A stretch of DNA of 64,000 nt, from positions 62,001-126,000 of the forward strand of contig NZ_BMEB01000002.1 of assembly GCF_014636275.1 (NCBI RefSeq), written 5' to 3'. Made by a program: the position numbers and the translations under genes. This document shows positions 16,023-25,161 of the stretch, in pieces; position 1 is the stretch's first letter; every line of letters starts with the position of its first letter. This DNA comes from Cellulomonas carbonis (lineage in GTDB: Bacteria; Actinomycetota; Actinomycetes; Actinomycetales; Cellulomonadaceae). The notes under the pieces were generated by a model. The model made no database searches. It saw only the letters and a program-made list of their open reading frames with translations, and was not told the origin of the DNA.

Positions 16023-16877
16023 GTGAGCACCGACGTCCTGCGCCTCGCCGCCTTCCCCGACGGATCCGCACCGGGAGGTGGCAACCCCGCCGGCGTCGTC
16101 CTCGACGCGACCGGTCTCGACGACGCGGAGCGCCAGCGGGTCGCGGCCGAGGTCGGCTACTCGGAGACGGCGTTCCTGGAGCGGATCGGTCCCGCGCGCT
16201 ACCGCGTCCGGTACTTCACACCCACGACCGAGGTCGCGTTCTGCGGCCACGCGACGGTCGCGGCGGGCGTCGCGCTCGCCGAGCGCGGGCACGGCCCCGA
16301 CCTCCTGCTCGAGACGCTCGCGGGCGAGGTGCCCGTCACCACGGCCCCCGCCGGTCCGGACGACCCCGGGCCGACCGCGACCCTCACGAGCGTCCCGACC
16401 CGGACGCGCCCGGCCGAACCCGCCCAGGTCGCCGCGACGCTCGCGGCGATCGGGTGGTCGGCCGCGGACCTGGACCCGCGCTTCCCGCCGCACGTGGCGT
16501 TCGCGGGGAACGACCACCTCGTCCTCGCGGCCGCGACACGCGAGCGTCTCGCCCGCCTCGACCAGGACGAGGCCGCGCTCGCGGCGGTCATGCGCGCGGG
16601 CGGCTGGACGACCGTGCACCTCGTCCACGCACGCGACGCCACGACGTTCGACGCGCGTGACCCCGCGCCCGCGGCGGGGATCAGCGAGGACCCCGCGACC
16701 GGCTCGGCCGCGGCCGCGTTCGGCGGCTACCTGCGGGACCTCGGCCTCGTGCCCGCGCCGTCGCGGGTCGTCGTCCTCCAGGGACACGACATGGGTGCAC
16801 CGAGCCGCCTCGTCGTCGACGTCCTCGCGGACGACCGTCGCGTCCGCGTGACCGGCTCGGCGGTCCCGATCGGCTGA
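16023..16877 (+). CDS. PhzF-family epimerase/isomerase-like protein
   Basis: A 284-residue two-domain diaminopimelate-epimerase-fold protein. The family motifs are visible: GGGNPAGVVLD near the start, the catalytic Glu in YSETAFLE, YFTPTTEVAFCGHATVAAG, and the C-terminal phosphate-loop motif SEDPATGSAAAAFGGYL. PhzF enzymes isomerise small amino-acid-like substrates; the best studied acts in phenazine synthesis. No phenazine genes are present here, so this is a PhzF-like protein of unknown substrate. Transcribed alone. Confidence 0.93.
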   Translation: MSTDVLRLAAFPDGSAPGGGNPAGVVLDATGLDDAERQRVAAEVGYSETAFLERIGPARYRVRYFTPTTEVAFCGHATVAAGVALAERGHGPDLLLETLAGEVPVTTAPAGPDDPGPTATLTSVPTRTRPAEPAQVAATLAAIGWSAADLDPRFPPHVAFAGNDHLVLAAATRERLARLDQDEAALAAVMRAGGWTTVHLVHARDATTFDARDPAPAAGISEDPATGSAAAAFGGYLRDLGLVPAPSRVVVLQGHDMGAPSRLVVDVLADDRRVRVTGSAVPIG

Positions 16878-16931
16878 CCGCGTGGCCGCGTGGCCCGCCG
16901 GTGCGTCAGTCCGGGGCCGAGGCCCGACGCG

Positions 16932-17831
16932 TCAGTCCCACCAGAGGTGCCACGACCCCGCGGGCGCGTGCGTGCGGGCCAGGTCGGTGACCGAGCCCGT
17001 CCCCTGCGCGACGGAGTCCGGGCAGTACGCGTACTGCTCGAGCGCGACCGCGAGCGCCTCGTCCGGCGTCGAGGGCGGTCGCGCGACGAGGAGCTCCATG
17101 ACCTGGTCGGCGTCCATGCCCACGAGCTCGGCGCCGTGGCGCTCGTGCCAGTGGCGCAGGACGACGGCGTGCTCGGCGGGGGTCACGTCGACGTTGCAGC
17201 CGCCGTTCCAGCCGAGGACGGCGGGCGCGTCCCAGGGTGCGCCCGGGACCAGAGCGAGGATCCCGCGCGTCCGCGCGACGCCGAACGGCTCGTCCTCGGG
17301 CTCGAGCGCCGACGGCGGGCGGGCGTCGACGGCGTACGCGTCGTCGTCGTCGGGGCCGTGCTCGGCCCACACGTCGTCGACCGTGAGCCCGGCGGCGCGC
17401 TCGAGCTCGGCGGCGTCGTCGTGGTCGTCGCCCGAGCCGGGCAGCGCGGAGAACATGTCCCCGGGGTCCGGCCCGATGAGCACGGGCCACAGACCGGTCG
17501 TCGGGTGCAGGTCGCGCATGCGGTGCCACAGCGGCAGCAGGTCCGCCGCGTCGGCCTCGACCGCGAGCACGCGGCGGCCGGAGCCGGTCGTGACGAGCTC
17601 GCCCACGGGCCCCAGGCCGGGGGCGACCGTGAGCAGCGCGGCCACGTCGTCGGCGGCCGCGGGCGTGAGCGGGTACACCTCGCCCACGGACGGAGCGGCG
17701 GGCGGGGCCGCCTCGACCAGGCGGTCCGGGACCTCGGCCGGGACGCCGCCCCGGCCACCCTCCCGCACGCCGTCGCCTGCGTCCGCGCCGCTGCCCCCGC
17801 CCGCGCCCAGGAGGCGCCGCCACCACGTCAT
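16932..17831 (-). CDS. DUF4253-domain protein
   Basis: A 299-residue cytosolic protein starting MTWWRRLLGAGGG. A low-complexity N-terminal region (to about 45) leads to a conserved body. The DUF4253 signature occupies the C-terminal third: GWNGGCNVDVTPAEHAVVLRHW, ELVGMDADQVMELLVARPP and ALAVALEQYAYCPDSV. Proteins of this family have no established function, although some sit beside toxin-immunity or SMI1/KNR4-type genes; no such neighbour is present here. Convergent with phzF, divergent from mrpA. Confidence 0.82.
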   Translation of the reverse strand: MTWWRRLLGAGGGSGADAGDGVREGGRGGVPAEVPDRLVEAAPPAAPSVGEVYPLTPAAADDVAALLTVAPGLGPVGELVTTGSGRRVLAVEADAADLLPLWHRMRDLHPTTGLWPVLIGPDPGDMFSALPGSGDDHDDAAELERAAGLTVDDVWAEHGPDDDDAYAVDARPPSALEPEDEPFGVARTRGILALVPGAPWDAPAVLGWNGGCNVDVTPAEHAVVLRHWHERHGAELVGMDADQVMELLVARPPSTPDEALAVALEQYAYCPDSVAQGTGSVTDLARTHAPAGSWHLWWD

Positions 17832-17947
17832 GGGACCACCCCACCACCTGCGGCGTGCCCGGCGCGTGGGCCGATCGGGCAGTCGAGGGCCCGCGTGAGG
17901 CCGGTCACCGGACCGTCCCTCACCGGGTTCCCAACGGATCGGCAAGG

Positions 17948-17953
17948 TACGAT
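17948..17953 (+). promoter_or_regulatory. -10-like element of the mrp operon
   Basis: TACGAT followed by an A/T-richer start region (CAAACGG) in otherwise very GC-rich DNA suggests a transcript starting near 17960, with a leader of about 100 bases before mrpA. Confidence 0.4.
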
Positions 17954-18061
17954 CAAACGGCCCGTGACGGCCCCTGCACACCGGTCCCCGGACCGCTGTC
18001 CCTCCCTCGCACCGTCGGCACCGGCACCCTCGACCACCGCCCTCGAACGGACGGAGGCCAC

Positions 18062-21000
18062 GTGCTCCTGCTGCTCGTCGTCCACGCGGCTCTCGCGCTG
18101 CTCGCGCCCGTCGTCGTGCGCCGGCTCGGCAGGAAGGGGTTCTTCGGCCTCGCGCTCGCACCGGCCGCGGCCGCCGTCTGGGCGCTGACCCGGACGCGCG
18201 CGGTGCTCGCCGGCGACGGACCCGTCGAGACCGTCGCGTGGGTCCCCGCGCTCGACATCGAGCTGGCCTTCCGGCTCGACACGCTCTCCTGGCTCATGGT
18301 CGTCGTCGTGGGGGGCGTCGGGGCGCTCGTGCTCGTGTACTGCGCCGCGTACTTCTCGGCGACGGCGAGCGGGCTCGGCCGGTTCGGCGGGGTCCTGGTC
18401 GCGTTCGCGGGCGCGATGCTCGGCCTGGTCACGACCGACGACCTGCTCATGCTCTACGTCTTCTGGGAGCTGACCACGGTCTTCTCCTACCTGCTGATCG
18501 GGCACTACTCGGACCGGAAGGCGTCGCGCCGCGCCGCGATGCAGGCGATCGTCCTGACGACCGCGGGCGGCCTCGCGATGTTCGTCGGGCTCGTCGTCCT
18601 GGGCGAGACGGGGAGCTACCGGCTGTCCGAGCTGCTCGCGGACCCGCCGACCGGCTCGGCCGTGACCGCCGCCGTCGTGCTCGTCCTCGTGGGTGCGGTG
18701 AGCAAGTCGGCGCTCGTGCCGCTGCACTTCTGGCTCCCGGCCGCGATGGCCGCGCCGACCCCGGTGAGCGCGTACCTGCACGCCGCCGCGATGGTCAAGG
18801 CCGGCATCTACCTCGTCGCACGCTTCGCGCCCGGGTTCTCCGACCTCGGGGTGTGGACGGCGATCGTGTCGGTCCTCGGCACGTGGACGCTCGTCCACGG
18901 CGGCTACCGCGCGCTGCGGCAGTACGACCTCAAGCTCGTCCTCGCCTTCGGCACCGTGAGCCAGCTCGGGCTGCTCGTGCTGCTCGTCGGGCTCGGCTCG
19001 CAGGCCACGGCGCTCGCGGGTCTGGCGATGCTCGGCGCGCACGCGATGTTCAAGGCCGCGCTGTTCCTCGTCGTCGGCGTCGTCGACGCGGCCACCGGCA
19101 CACGCGATCTGCGGCGCCTGAGCGGCGTGGGACGCGCACTGCCCGTCACGGCCGCGGCGGGCGCCCTCGCGACGCTCTCGATGGTGGGGATGTGGCCGTT
19201 CGCCGGGTTCGTCGCCAAGGAGGCCGCGCTCGAGGCGCTCCTGCACGAGGCGGGCACACTCGGCGGCGCGCTCGTCCTCGCGGGCGTCGTCGTCGGCTCG
19301 ATGCTCACCGTCGCGTACGGCCTGCGCTTCTGGTGGGGCGCGTTCGCGTCCAAGCCCACCGCCGACGACGACGAGCCGGTCACCGTCACGCGCCCGTCGC
19401 TCGTGCTGGTCGCACCCGCCGCGGTGCTCGCGCTCCTGGGCCTCGTGCTCGCGCTCGTGCCCGGGACCGGTGAGGAGCTGCTCACGCCGCACGCGGCGAC
19501 CTACCCCGGCGAGGCCGGTCACCTCGTGCTCTGGGCAGGGTTCACGCCCGCGCTCGGGCTGAGCGCGCTCGTCCTGACGGCGGGTGCGGCGCTGTTCGTG
19601 GCGCGCGCCCGCGTCGAGCGGCTGCAGGCCCGCGTCGCCGTCCCGCTCGAGGCCGACCTCGTGTACCGCCGCGCGATGCGCCGGCTCGACGACGCCGCCG
19701 CCGACCTCACGGCGCTCACGCAGCGCGGCTCCCTGCCGTTCTACCTGGGCGTCATCCTCGTGACGCTCGTCGTGCTCCAGTCCGTCGCGCTGGTCGGCGC
19801 ACCTGCGCCGTCGTGGGCCGACGTGCGCCTGTGGGACCGCCCGGCGCAGGTCGTCGTGGGCGCGCTGGCCGTCGCGGGTGCGGTGCTCGCCGCCAACTCG
19901 CGCCGACGCCTCAAGGCCGTCGTCCTCGCGGGCGTGAGCGGGTACGCGATCGCCGCGCTGTTCATGCTCCACGGCGCACCCGACCTCGCACTCACGCAGG
20001 TCCTGGTCGAGACCATCACGCTCGTCGTCTTCGTGCTCGTGCTGCGGCGGCTGCCCGCGTACTTCTCGGTCCGGCCACTCGCCGCGAGCCGGTGGGTGCG
20101 CCTGGTCATCGGCGCGGCGGCGGGGGTCGTCGTCGCCGGGATGGCGCTCGTCGCACCGACCGCGCGGGTGCACACCCCCGTGTCCGCCGACTTCGCCGAG
20201 GAGGCGTACGTCTTCGGCGGCGGCCGCAACATCGTCAACGTGACGCTCGTCGACATCCGCGCGTGGGACACGATGGGCGAGATCGCGGTGCTGCTCGTCG
20301 CCGCGACGGGCGTCGCCTCGCTGATCTTCCTGCTCACGCGCAGCGGCAGCCGGTTCCGCTCGGCCGACGCGCGCGGCACGGGCTACGTGTGGGCGGGCGT
20401 CCCCGACCGCACCGCGGCGCTGCGCCGGCTGGGCGGGCGCCCCGCGGTCGGCGGACGCGACCGCGAGTGGCTGCGGGCCGGCAGCACCCTCGCGCCGCAG
20501 CGCCGATCCGTGATCTTCGAGATCGCGACGCGCATGCTCTTCCACTCGATGGTGCTCGCGGGCCTGTACCTGCTGTTCGCGGGCCACAACTCGCCGGGCG
20601 GCGGGTTCGCGGGCGGGCTCGTCGTCGGCGTCGCGCTCATCGTGCGCTACCTCGCGGGGGGCCGGTACGAGCTCGGCGAGGCCGCCCCGGTCCACCCCGG
20701 CCTGCTGCTCGGGCTCGGGCTCTTCCTCTCGGCGGGCGTCGGCCTGCTCGCGATCCTCGCGGGCGGCTCGCTGCTCGAGAGCGTGATCGTCGAGTTCGCG
20801 GTGCCCGTGCTCGGGCCGGTCAAGCTCGTGACCAGCGTCTTCTTCGACATCGGGGTCTTCCTCCTCGTCATCGGCCTCGTGCTCGACGTGCTGCGCAGCC
20901 TGGGGGCCGAGATCGACCGGCACACCGAGGACGCCGCCCCCGACGCGTCCGACCCCGACGCGGTGGACCGCGACGACGACGGCGACCCCGGCGGGGCCGG

Positions 21001-21079
21001 CACGCCCATGCACCGCACCACGACCGAGGCGGCGGGCGCCGTCGCCACCGGCACGGGGACCAGGGAGGGAGGTCGATGA
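18062..21079 (+). CDS. mrpA: Mrp antiporter subunit A fused to subunit B
   Basis: A 1005-residue membrane protein of the multisubunit Na+/H+ antiporter. The N-terminal two-thirds is the NuoL-like proton-path subunit (VSKSALVPLHFWLPAAMAAPTPVSAYLHAAAMVKAG, with the conserved Lys/His residues). A DUF4040/MrpA C-terminal part follows, then a complete MnhB domain (about 820-965; FEIATRMLFHSMVLAGLYLLFAGHNSPGGGFAGGL). A separate mrpB is therefore absent. The GTG has a good ribosome binding site (GGAGG). The stop overlaps mrpC by four bases (ATGA). Mrp complexes extrude Na+ and support alkaline or salt tolerance. Confidence 0.95.
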   Translation: MLLLLVVHAALALLAPVVVRRLGRKGFFGLALAPAAAAVWALTRTRAVLAGDGPVETVAWVPALDIELAFRLDTLSWLMVVVVGGVGALVLVYCAAYFSATASGLGRFGGVLVAFAGAMLGLVTTDDLLMLYVFWELTTVFSYLLIGHYSDRKASRRAAMQAIVLTTAGGLAMFVGLVVLGETGSYRLSELLADPPTGSAVTAAVVLVLVGAVSKSALVPLHFWLPAAMAAPTPVSAYLHAAAMVKAGIYLVARFAPGFSDLGVWTAIVSVLGTWTLVHGGYRALRQYDLKLVLAFGTVSQLGLLVLLVGLGSQATALAGLAMLGAHAMFKAALFLVVGVVDAATGTRDLRRLSGVGRALPVTAAAGALATLSMVGMWPFAGFVAKEAALEALLHEAGTLGGALVLAGVVVGSMLTVAYGLRFWWGAFASKPTADDDEPVTVTRPSLVLVAPAAVLALLGLVLALVPGTGEELLTPHAATYPGEAGHLVLWAGFTPALGLSALVLTAGAALFVARARVERLQARVAVPLEADLVYRRAMRRLDDAAADLTALTQRGSLPFYLGVILVTLVVLQSVALVGAPAPSWADVRLWDRPAQVVVGALAVAGAVLAANSRRRLKAVVLAGVSGYAIAALFMLHGAPDLALTQVLVETITLVVFVLVLRRLPAYFSVRPLAASRWVRLVIGAAAGVVVAGMALVAPTARVHTPVSADFAEEAYVFGGGRNIVNVTLVDIRAWDTMGEIAVLLVAATGVASLIFLLTRSGSRFRSADARGTGYVWAGVPDRTAALRRLGGRPAVGGRDREWLRAGSTLAPQRRSVIFEIATRMLFHSMVLAGLYLLFAGHNSPGGGFAGGLVVGVALIVRYLAGGRYELGEAAPVHPGLLLGLGLFLSAGVGLLAILAGGSLLESVIVEFAVPVLGPVKLVTSVFFDIGVFLLVIGLVLDVLRSLGAEIDRHTEDAAPDASDPDAVDRDDDGDPGGAGTPMHRTTTEAAGAVATGTGTREGGR

Positions 21080-21609
21080 TCGACACCGCACCGAACCTCA
21101 CGCTCGTCGTCGTCGCCGGGGCCCTCGCCGCCGTCGGGGTCTACCTCCTGCTCGAGCGCTCGCTCACGCGCGTCCTGCTCGGCGTGATCTTCCTCAGCAA
21201 CGCCGTCAACGTCGTGTTCCTGGTCGCGGGCGGCCGTGCGGGCGGGGCGCCGATCATCGGCAGCACGGACGAGGACGCGATGAGCGACCCGCTCCCTCAG
21301 GCCATGGTCCTGACCGCGATCGTCATCACGCTGGGCATGACGGCCTTCCTGCTCGCGCTCGCCTACCGCTCGTGGCAGCTCAACCACCACGACGAGGTGC
21401 AGGACGACCTCGAGGACCGTCGCGTCGCGGCACGAGCGGCCGCCGACCTCGCCGCGTACGAGAGCGACGACGACGAGACGCGCACGCTCGAGCAGGAGGC
21501 GGCCGACGTGCACGACGAGACGGGCGCGCCCGTGGGCGCACCCCCGGAGCCCGACGCGGCCCCCGGGTCGCGGCGCGTCGAGTCGGCCGAGGGCGGTGAC
21601 GTGCGGTGA
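21076..21609 (+). CDS. mrpC: Mrp antiporter subunit C
   Basis: A 177-residue NuoK-like subunit with three membrane helices (about 8-110), including VGVYLLLERSLTRVLLGVIFLSNAVNVVFL and DPLPQAMVLTAIVITLGMTAF. The family norm is about 115 residues; the extra 65 C-terminal residues form an acidic cytoplasmic tail (EVQDDLEDRRVAARAAADLAA onward). The start has a GGGAGG ribosome binding site inside the end of mrpA. The stop overlaps mrpD (GTGA). Confidence 0.95.
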   Translation: MIDTAPNLTLVVVAGALAAVGVYLLLERSLTRVLLGVIFLSNAVNVVFLVAGGRAGGAPIIGSTDEDAMSDPLPQAMVLTAIVITLGMTAFLLALAYRSWQLNHHDEVQDDLEDRRVAARAAADLAAYESDDDETRTLEQEAADVHDETGAPVGAPPEPDAAPGSRRVESAEGGDVR

Positions 21610-23222
21610 ACGGCCTGAGCCTGACCGACCTCACGTGGGCGGTCCCGCTGCCCGTCGTCCTGCCGCTCGCCGCGGCCGGGCTCGCGCTGGCGCTGTGGCG
21701 CAACGCGCGGGCCCAGGGCCTCATCAGCGTCGTCGCGCTCACCCTGTCGCTCGTCACCTCGGTGCTGCTGCTCGCGGCGGCCGACGACGGCCCGCTCGTG
21801 CTCGACGTCGGGAGCTGGGCGGCGCCCGTCGGGATCAACCTCGTCGCCGACCGACTGTCGACCCTCATGCTCACGGTGTCGTCCGCGGTGACGCTGTGCG
21901 TCCTCGTGTACTCGCTCGCGCAGGGCATCGCGGACAAGAACGCCGAGACCCCGGTCGCGATCTTCCACCCCACGTACCTCGTGCTGTCCGCGGGGGTCGC
22001 CAACGCGTTCCTGACCGGCGACCTGTTCAACCTCTTCGTCGGCTTCGAGATGCTGCTCGCCGCGTCGTACGTGCTCATCACGCTCGGCGGGACAGGTGAA
22101 CGCGTGCGCGCGGGGACCATCTACGTCGTCGTGTCGCTGCTGTCCTCCGTGCTCTTCCTGCTCGCCATCGCGCTCGTCTACGCCGCCACGGGCACCGTGA
22201 ACATGGCGCAGCTGTCCTACCGGCTCGCCGAGATCGACCCCGGCGTGAGCCTCGTGCTGCAGCTCATGCTGCTGCTGGCCTTCGGGATCAAGGCCGCGGT
22301 GTTCCCGCTCTTCGCGTGGCTCCCGGACTCCTACCCGACGGCCCCCGCGCCGGTCACCGCCGTCTTCGCGGGCCTGCTCACCAAGGTCGGCGTCTACGCG
22401 ATGATCAGGACCCAGACGCTGCTGTTCCCCGACGGGCGGGCCGACACGCTGCTGATGTGGGTCGCGCTCGTGACGATGCTCGTGGGCATCCTCGGTGCGG
22501 TCGCGCAGAACGACGTCAAGCGCATGATCTCGTTCACGCTCGTCAGCCACATCGGCTACATGGTGTTCGGCATCGCGCTGAGCTCTGACGCGGGGCTCGC
22601 GGCGTCGGTGTTCTACGTCGCGCACCACATCACGGTGCAGACGACGCTGTTCCTCGTCGTCGGGCTCATGGAGCGCCGCGGCGGCTCGACGTCGCTCGAC
22701 GCGCTCGGGGGGCTCGCGAGGCTCGCGCCGCTCCTGGCCGTCATGTTCTTCCTCCCGGCGATGAACCTCGCGGGCATCCCGCCGCTGTCGGGCTTCCTCG
22801 GCAAGGCCGGCCTCGTCCAGGCGGGCGTCGCGGACGGCTCGCCGCTCGCGTACACGCTCGTCGCCGGCGGCGTCGTCACGTCGCTGCTGACGCTCTACGC
22901 GATCGTCAAGGCGTGGAACAAGGCGTTCTGGCAGCCCGCACCCGAGGAGGCGCCCGACGTGCGCCTGCCGCGCGGGATGGTCGGGTCGGCGGCCGCGCTC
23001 GTCGTCGCCGGGGCGAGCCTGACACTCGTCGCCGGACCGCTGTACGACTACACGACGCGCGCGGCCGAGACCCTGCGGGACCCGCAGCAGTACGTCACCG
23101 CGGTGCTGCCGGGCGGACGCGGCGAGGGTCGCTCGGCCGACGTCACGGAGGACGCGCGACGGTCGGGTGAGACGGGCGTCGTCGAGGAGGGCGCCGACCT
23201 CGAGGACGGTGGTGAGCCGTGA
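21606..23222 (+). CDS. mrpD: Mrp antiporter subunit D
   Basis: A 538-residue NuoN/NuoM-like ion-translocating subunit with about 14 membrane helices. The conserved charged residues are in the usual places (LFNLFVGFEMLLAASYVLI; LLLAFGIKAAVFPLFAWLPDSYPTAPAP; AQNDVKRMISFTLVSHIGYM). The C-terminal 45 residues are hydrophilic. Overlaps mrpC and mrpE by four bases each. Confidence 0.96.
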   Translation: MNGLSLTDLTWAVPLPVVLPLAAAGLALALWRNARAQGLISVVALTLSLVTSVLLLAAADDGPLVLDVGSWAAPVGINLVADRLSTLMLTVSSAVTLCVLVYSLAQGIADKNAETPVAIFHPTYLVLSAGVANAFLTGDLFNLFVGFEMLLAASYVLITLGGTGERVRAGTIYVVVSLLSSVLFLLAIALVYAATGTVNMAQLSYRLAEIDPGVSLVLQLMLLLAFGIKAAVFPLFAWLPDSYPTAPAPVTAVFAGLLTKVGVYAMIRTQTLLFPDGRADTLLMWVALVTMLVGILGAVAQNDVKRMISFTLVSHIGYMVFGIALSSDAGLAASVFYVAHHITVQTTLFLVVGLMERRGGSTSLDALGGLARLAPLLAVMFFLPAMNLAGIPPLSGFLGKAGLVQAGVADGSPLAYTLVAGGVVTSLLTLYAIVKAWNKAFWQPAPEEAPDVRLPRGMVGSAAALVVAGASLTLVAGPLYDYTTRAAETLRDPQQYVTAVLPGGRGEGRSADVTEDARRSGETGVVEEGADLEDGGEP

Positions 23223-23899
23223 GCCTGCACCCCCGCCGCCGCGCGCTGCGCGTGCGCGTCGCGACCGCCCTCTGGCTCGCCGTCGTCTGGGCGATGCTCT
23301 GGGGGAACTTCGCCGTCGGGACGCTCCTCGTCGGGCTCGTGCTCGGGGTCGTCGTGGTCGCGGCGCTGCCGATGCCGCAGATCGACTCGCACGTCCGCGC
23401 GCGGCCTCTGCGGCTGCTCGGCCTGGCCGGGTGGTTCCTCGCCGAGGTCGTGCGCGCGAGCTGGCAGGTCGCGTTCCTCGCGCTGCACCCGCGCCGCACC
23501 CCGCGCAGCGCGGTCGTCGCGGTGCGGCTGCGCGCCGAGTCCGACCTGTACCTCACGCTCACCGCGGCCGTCACGTCCCTGATCCCCGGGTCGGTGATCG
23601 TCGAGGCGCACCGCGTCACGGGCACGCTGTACGTGCACGTGCTCGACGTGGGCCTCTCGGGCGGTGTCGAGGGCGCCCGCCACCACGCCCTCGACACCGA
23701 GGCCCGCATCCTGCGCGCGCTCGCGTCCGACGACGAGCTCGCCGCGGCCGGGCTCTCGACCTGGCGGCCCGGCGACCCGCTCCACGAGCCGCCCGCCGAC
23801 GCCGAGCGCGCCGGGACGGGGCACGCGCACGGGCACGCGCACGGGCACGGGCACGGGACGGGCCATCGAGGGACCACGGGAACGGAGGCCGGCCGATGA
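23219..23899 (+). CDS. mrpE: Mrp antiporter subunit E with His-rich tail
   Basis: A 226-residue subunit with the MNHE domain: two membrane helices near 15-60, then PLRLLGLAGWFLAEVVRASWQVAFLAL and VTSLIPGSVIVEAHRVTGTLYVHVLDVG. The last 30 residues contain an unusual His/Gly run (alternating His-Ala/His-Gly near 200-215) encoded by a 6-base repeat at 23821-23860. This tail is not part of the family core and could bind metal ions. Overlaps mrpF by four bases. Confidence 0.94.
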   Translation: MSLHPRRRALRVRVATALWLAVVWAMLWGNFAVGTLLVGLVLGVVVVAALPMPQIDSHVRARPLRLLGLAGWFLAEVVRASWQVAFLALHPRRTPRSAVVAVRLRAESDLYLTLTAAVTSLIPGSVIVEAHRVTGTLYVHVLDVGLSGGVEGARHHALDTEARILRALASDDELAAAGLSTWRPGDPLHEPPADAERAGTGHAHGHAHGHGHGTGHRGTTGTEAGR

Positions 23900-24357
23900 T
23901 CCTGCCCGTCGTCGTCGCCGCCGCGACGCTGCTGGCCGCGACGGCCGTCCTCGCGCTCGTGCGGGTCGAGAAGGGCCCGAGCATGCTCGACCGGACGGTC
24001 GCGCTCGACATCCTCACGAGCGCGCTGGTCGGTGCCGTCGCGCTCGAGGCCGCGTGGTCGCGGCGCATCGACACCCTGCCGATGATCCTCGCGCTCGCGC
24101 TCGTCGGGTTCGTCGGCTCGGTGACGATCGCGCGCTTCGCGTCGGTCGAGCCCGAGGGCGAGGGCCGGCTCCTGACCCGCGAGGAGCTCGCCGCGCTCGA
24201 GGCGGCGCGCGCCCAGGAGGCCGACGACGACCTGCACCGCCACGACGACGAGCACCACGGCGGCACCGCGACGGGTGAGGTCACGGGTGACGACGGGACC
24301 GGCCGACGGGGCGAGCGCGAGGCCGGCCGGCACGACGACGGGGAGGCGACCCGATGA
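23896..24357 (+). CDS. mrpF: Mrp antiporter subunit F
   Basis: A 153-residue MnhF/PhaF-type subunit with three membrane helices in the first 85 residues (LVRVEKGPSMLDRTVALDILTS; LPMILALALVGFVGSVTIARF). It is extended at the C-terminus by about 65 charged residues that include a His/Asp cluster (DDDLHRHDDEHHGG). The ATG overlaps the mrpE stop and its own stop overlaps mrpG. Confidence 0.94.
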   Translation: MILPVVVAAATLLAATAVLALVRVEKGPSMLDRTVALDILTSALVGAVALEAAWSRRIDTLPMILALALVGFVGSVTIARFASVEPEGEGRLLTREELAALEAARAQEADDDLHRHDDEHHGGTATGEVTGDDGTGRRGEREAGRHDDGEATR

Positions 24358-24764
24358 ACGACACGCTGGCCGGCGTGCTCGACGCCGCGTCGTCGGTGGT
24401 GCTGCTCGCGGGTGCGCTGCTGACGTTCGCGGCGGGCGTCGGCGTCGTGCGCTTCCCGGACCTCCTCGCACGGACCCACGTGGGTGCCAAGCCCCAGGTC
24501 CTCGGCCTCATGCTCGTGCTGCTGGGGCTCGAGCTGCGGCTGCGGACGCTGTCCGCGCTGTGGGTCATGGTGCTCGTCGTGCTGTTCCAGCTGCTGACCT
24601 CACCCGTGACGGCGCACATGGTGTCCCGCGCCGGGTTCCGGACGGGCAAGGTCGACCACGACCGGCTCGTCGTCGACGAGCTCACCCGGGACATGGAGCG
24701 CGCGGACGGAGACGTGGAGGGTCCCCGCGTCGACCGCGGACGGCCGGGCGACGCGACGACGTGA
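24354..24764 (+). CDS. mrpG: Mrp antiporter subunit G
   Basis: A 136-residue last gene of the antiporter operon with three membrane helices and the MnhG/PhaG motif GVVRFPDLLARTHVGAKPQVLGLMLVLLG. The ending (VTAHMVSRAGFRTG) is typical. It stops 12 bases before the convergent DUF4235 gene with no clear hairpin between. Confidence 0.94.
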   Translation: MNDTLAGVLDAASSVVLLAGALLTFAAGVGVVRFPDLLARTHVGAKPQVLGLMLVLLGLELRLRTLSALWVMVLVVLFQLLTSPVTAHMVSRAGFRTGKVDHDRLVVDELTRDMERADGDVEGPRVDRGRPGDATT

Positions 24765-24776
24765 CGGCGCGCGCGA

Positions 24777-25025
24777 CTACTTGATGAAGCGTGCGGCCCC
24801 GCGGGTCGCGAGCACGCGCGCGAGCGCGACGACGGCGCCCGTCACCGTCGCGGCGGCGGCGACCTCGCCGAACCGCGAGTCGCCCTCGTCCTCGGGCTTC
24901 GGCGGCTTGTGACCGAAGGTGCGGGTCCACACCTGGTTGATGAGCTGCTGCGCGACCCACGCCGCGCCGAGCGCCACAGCGAGGCCGAGGGCCTTCGCCA
25001 CCATGTCCTGCTTCTGCTCACCCAC
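24777..25025 (-). CDS. DUF4235 family membrane protein
   Basis: An 82-residue protein with the DUF4235 layout: an N-terminal helix (MVAKALGLAVALGAAWVAQQL), a short polar turn with TRTFGHKPPKPEDE, and a second helix (AAAATVTGAVVALARVLATRGAARFI). The GTG at 25025 is preferred because of a strong ribosome binding site (GAGGAGG). An upstream in-frame GTG overlaps the -10 element. The function of the family is unknown; it is common in actinobacteria. Confidence 0.85.
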   Translation of the reverse strand: MGEQKQDMVAKALGLAVALGAAWVAQQLINQVWTRTFGHKPPKPEDEGDSRFGEVAAAATVTGAVVALARVLATRGAARFIK

Positions 25026-25059
25026 GGGCGAACCCCCTCCTCGGTGATCTTCCTCGCTC

Positions 25060-25065
25060 ACGGTA
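25060..25065 (-). promoter_or_regulatory. -10 element of the DUF4235 gene
   Basis: TACCGT on the minus strand lies about 35 bases upstream of the chosen GTG, leaving a short leader that contains the ribosome binding site. Confidence 0.5.
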
Positions 25066-25161
25066 GACCCGGTGCCGCCGCTGCGCAGCCGCACCGCGTC
25101 CGGGGCCCCGCCTGACGTACCCGGGACGTGCCCGCAGGACGTGCCCCGCCGCGCGTGCCCG

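Noticed and set aside
16023..16877. PhzF gene as evidence for a phenazine biosynthetic cluster
   Set aside because: No phzA/B/D/E/G-like genes are nearby; isolated PhzF-fold proteins are common and of unknown function.
23821..23866. 6-base repeat in mrpE as a separate mobile or regulatory repeat
   Set aside because: It is in frame within mrpE and simply encodes the His-rich tail, which is described there.
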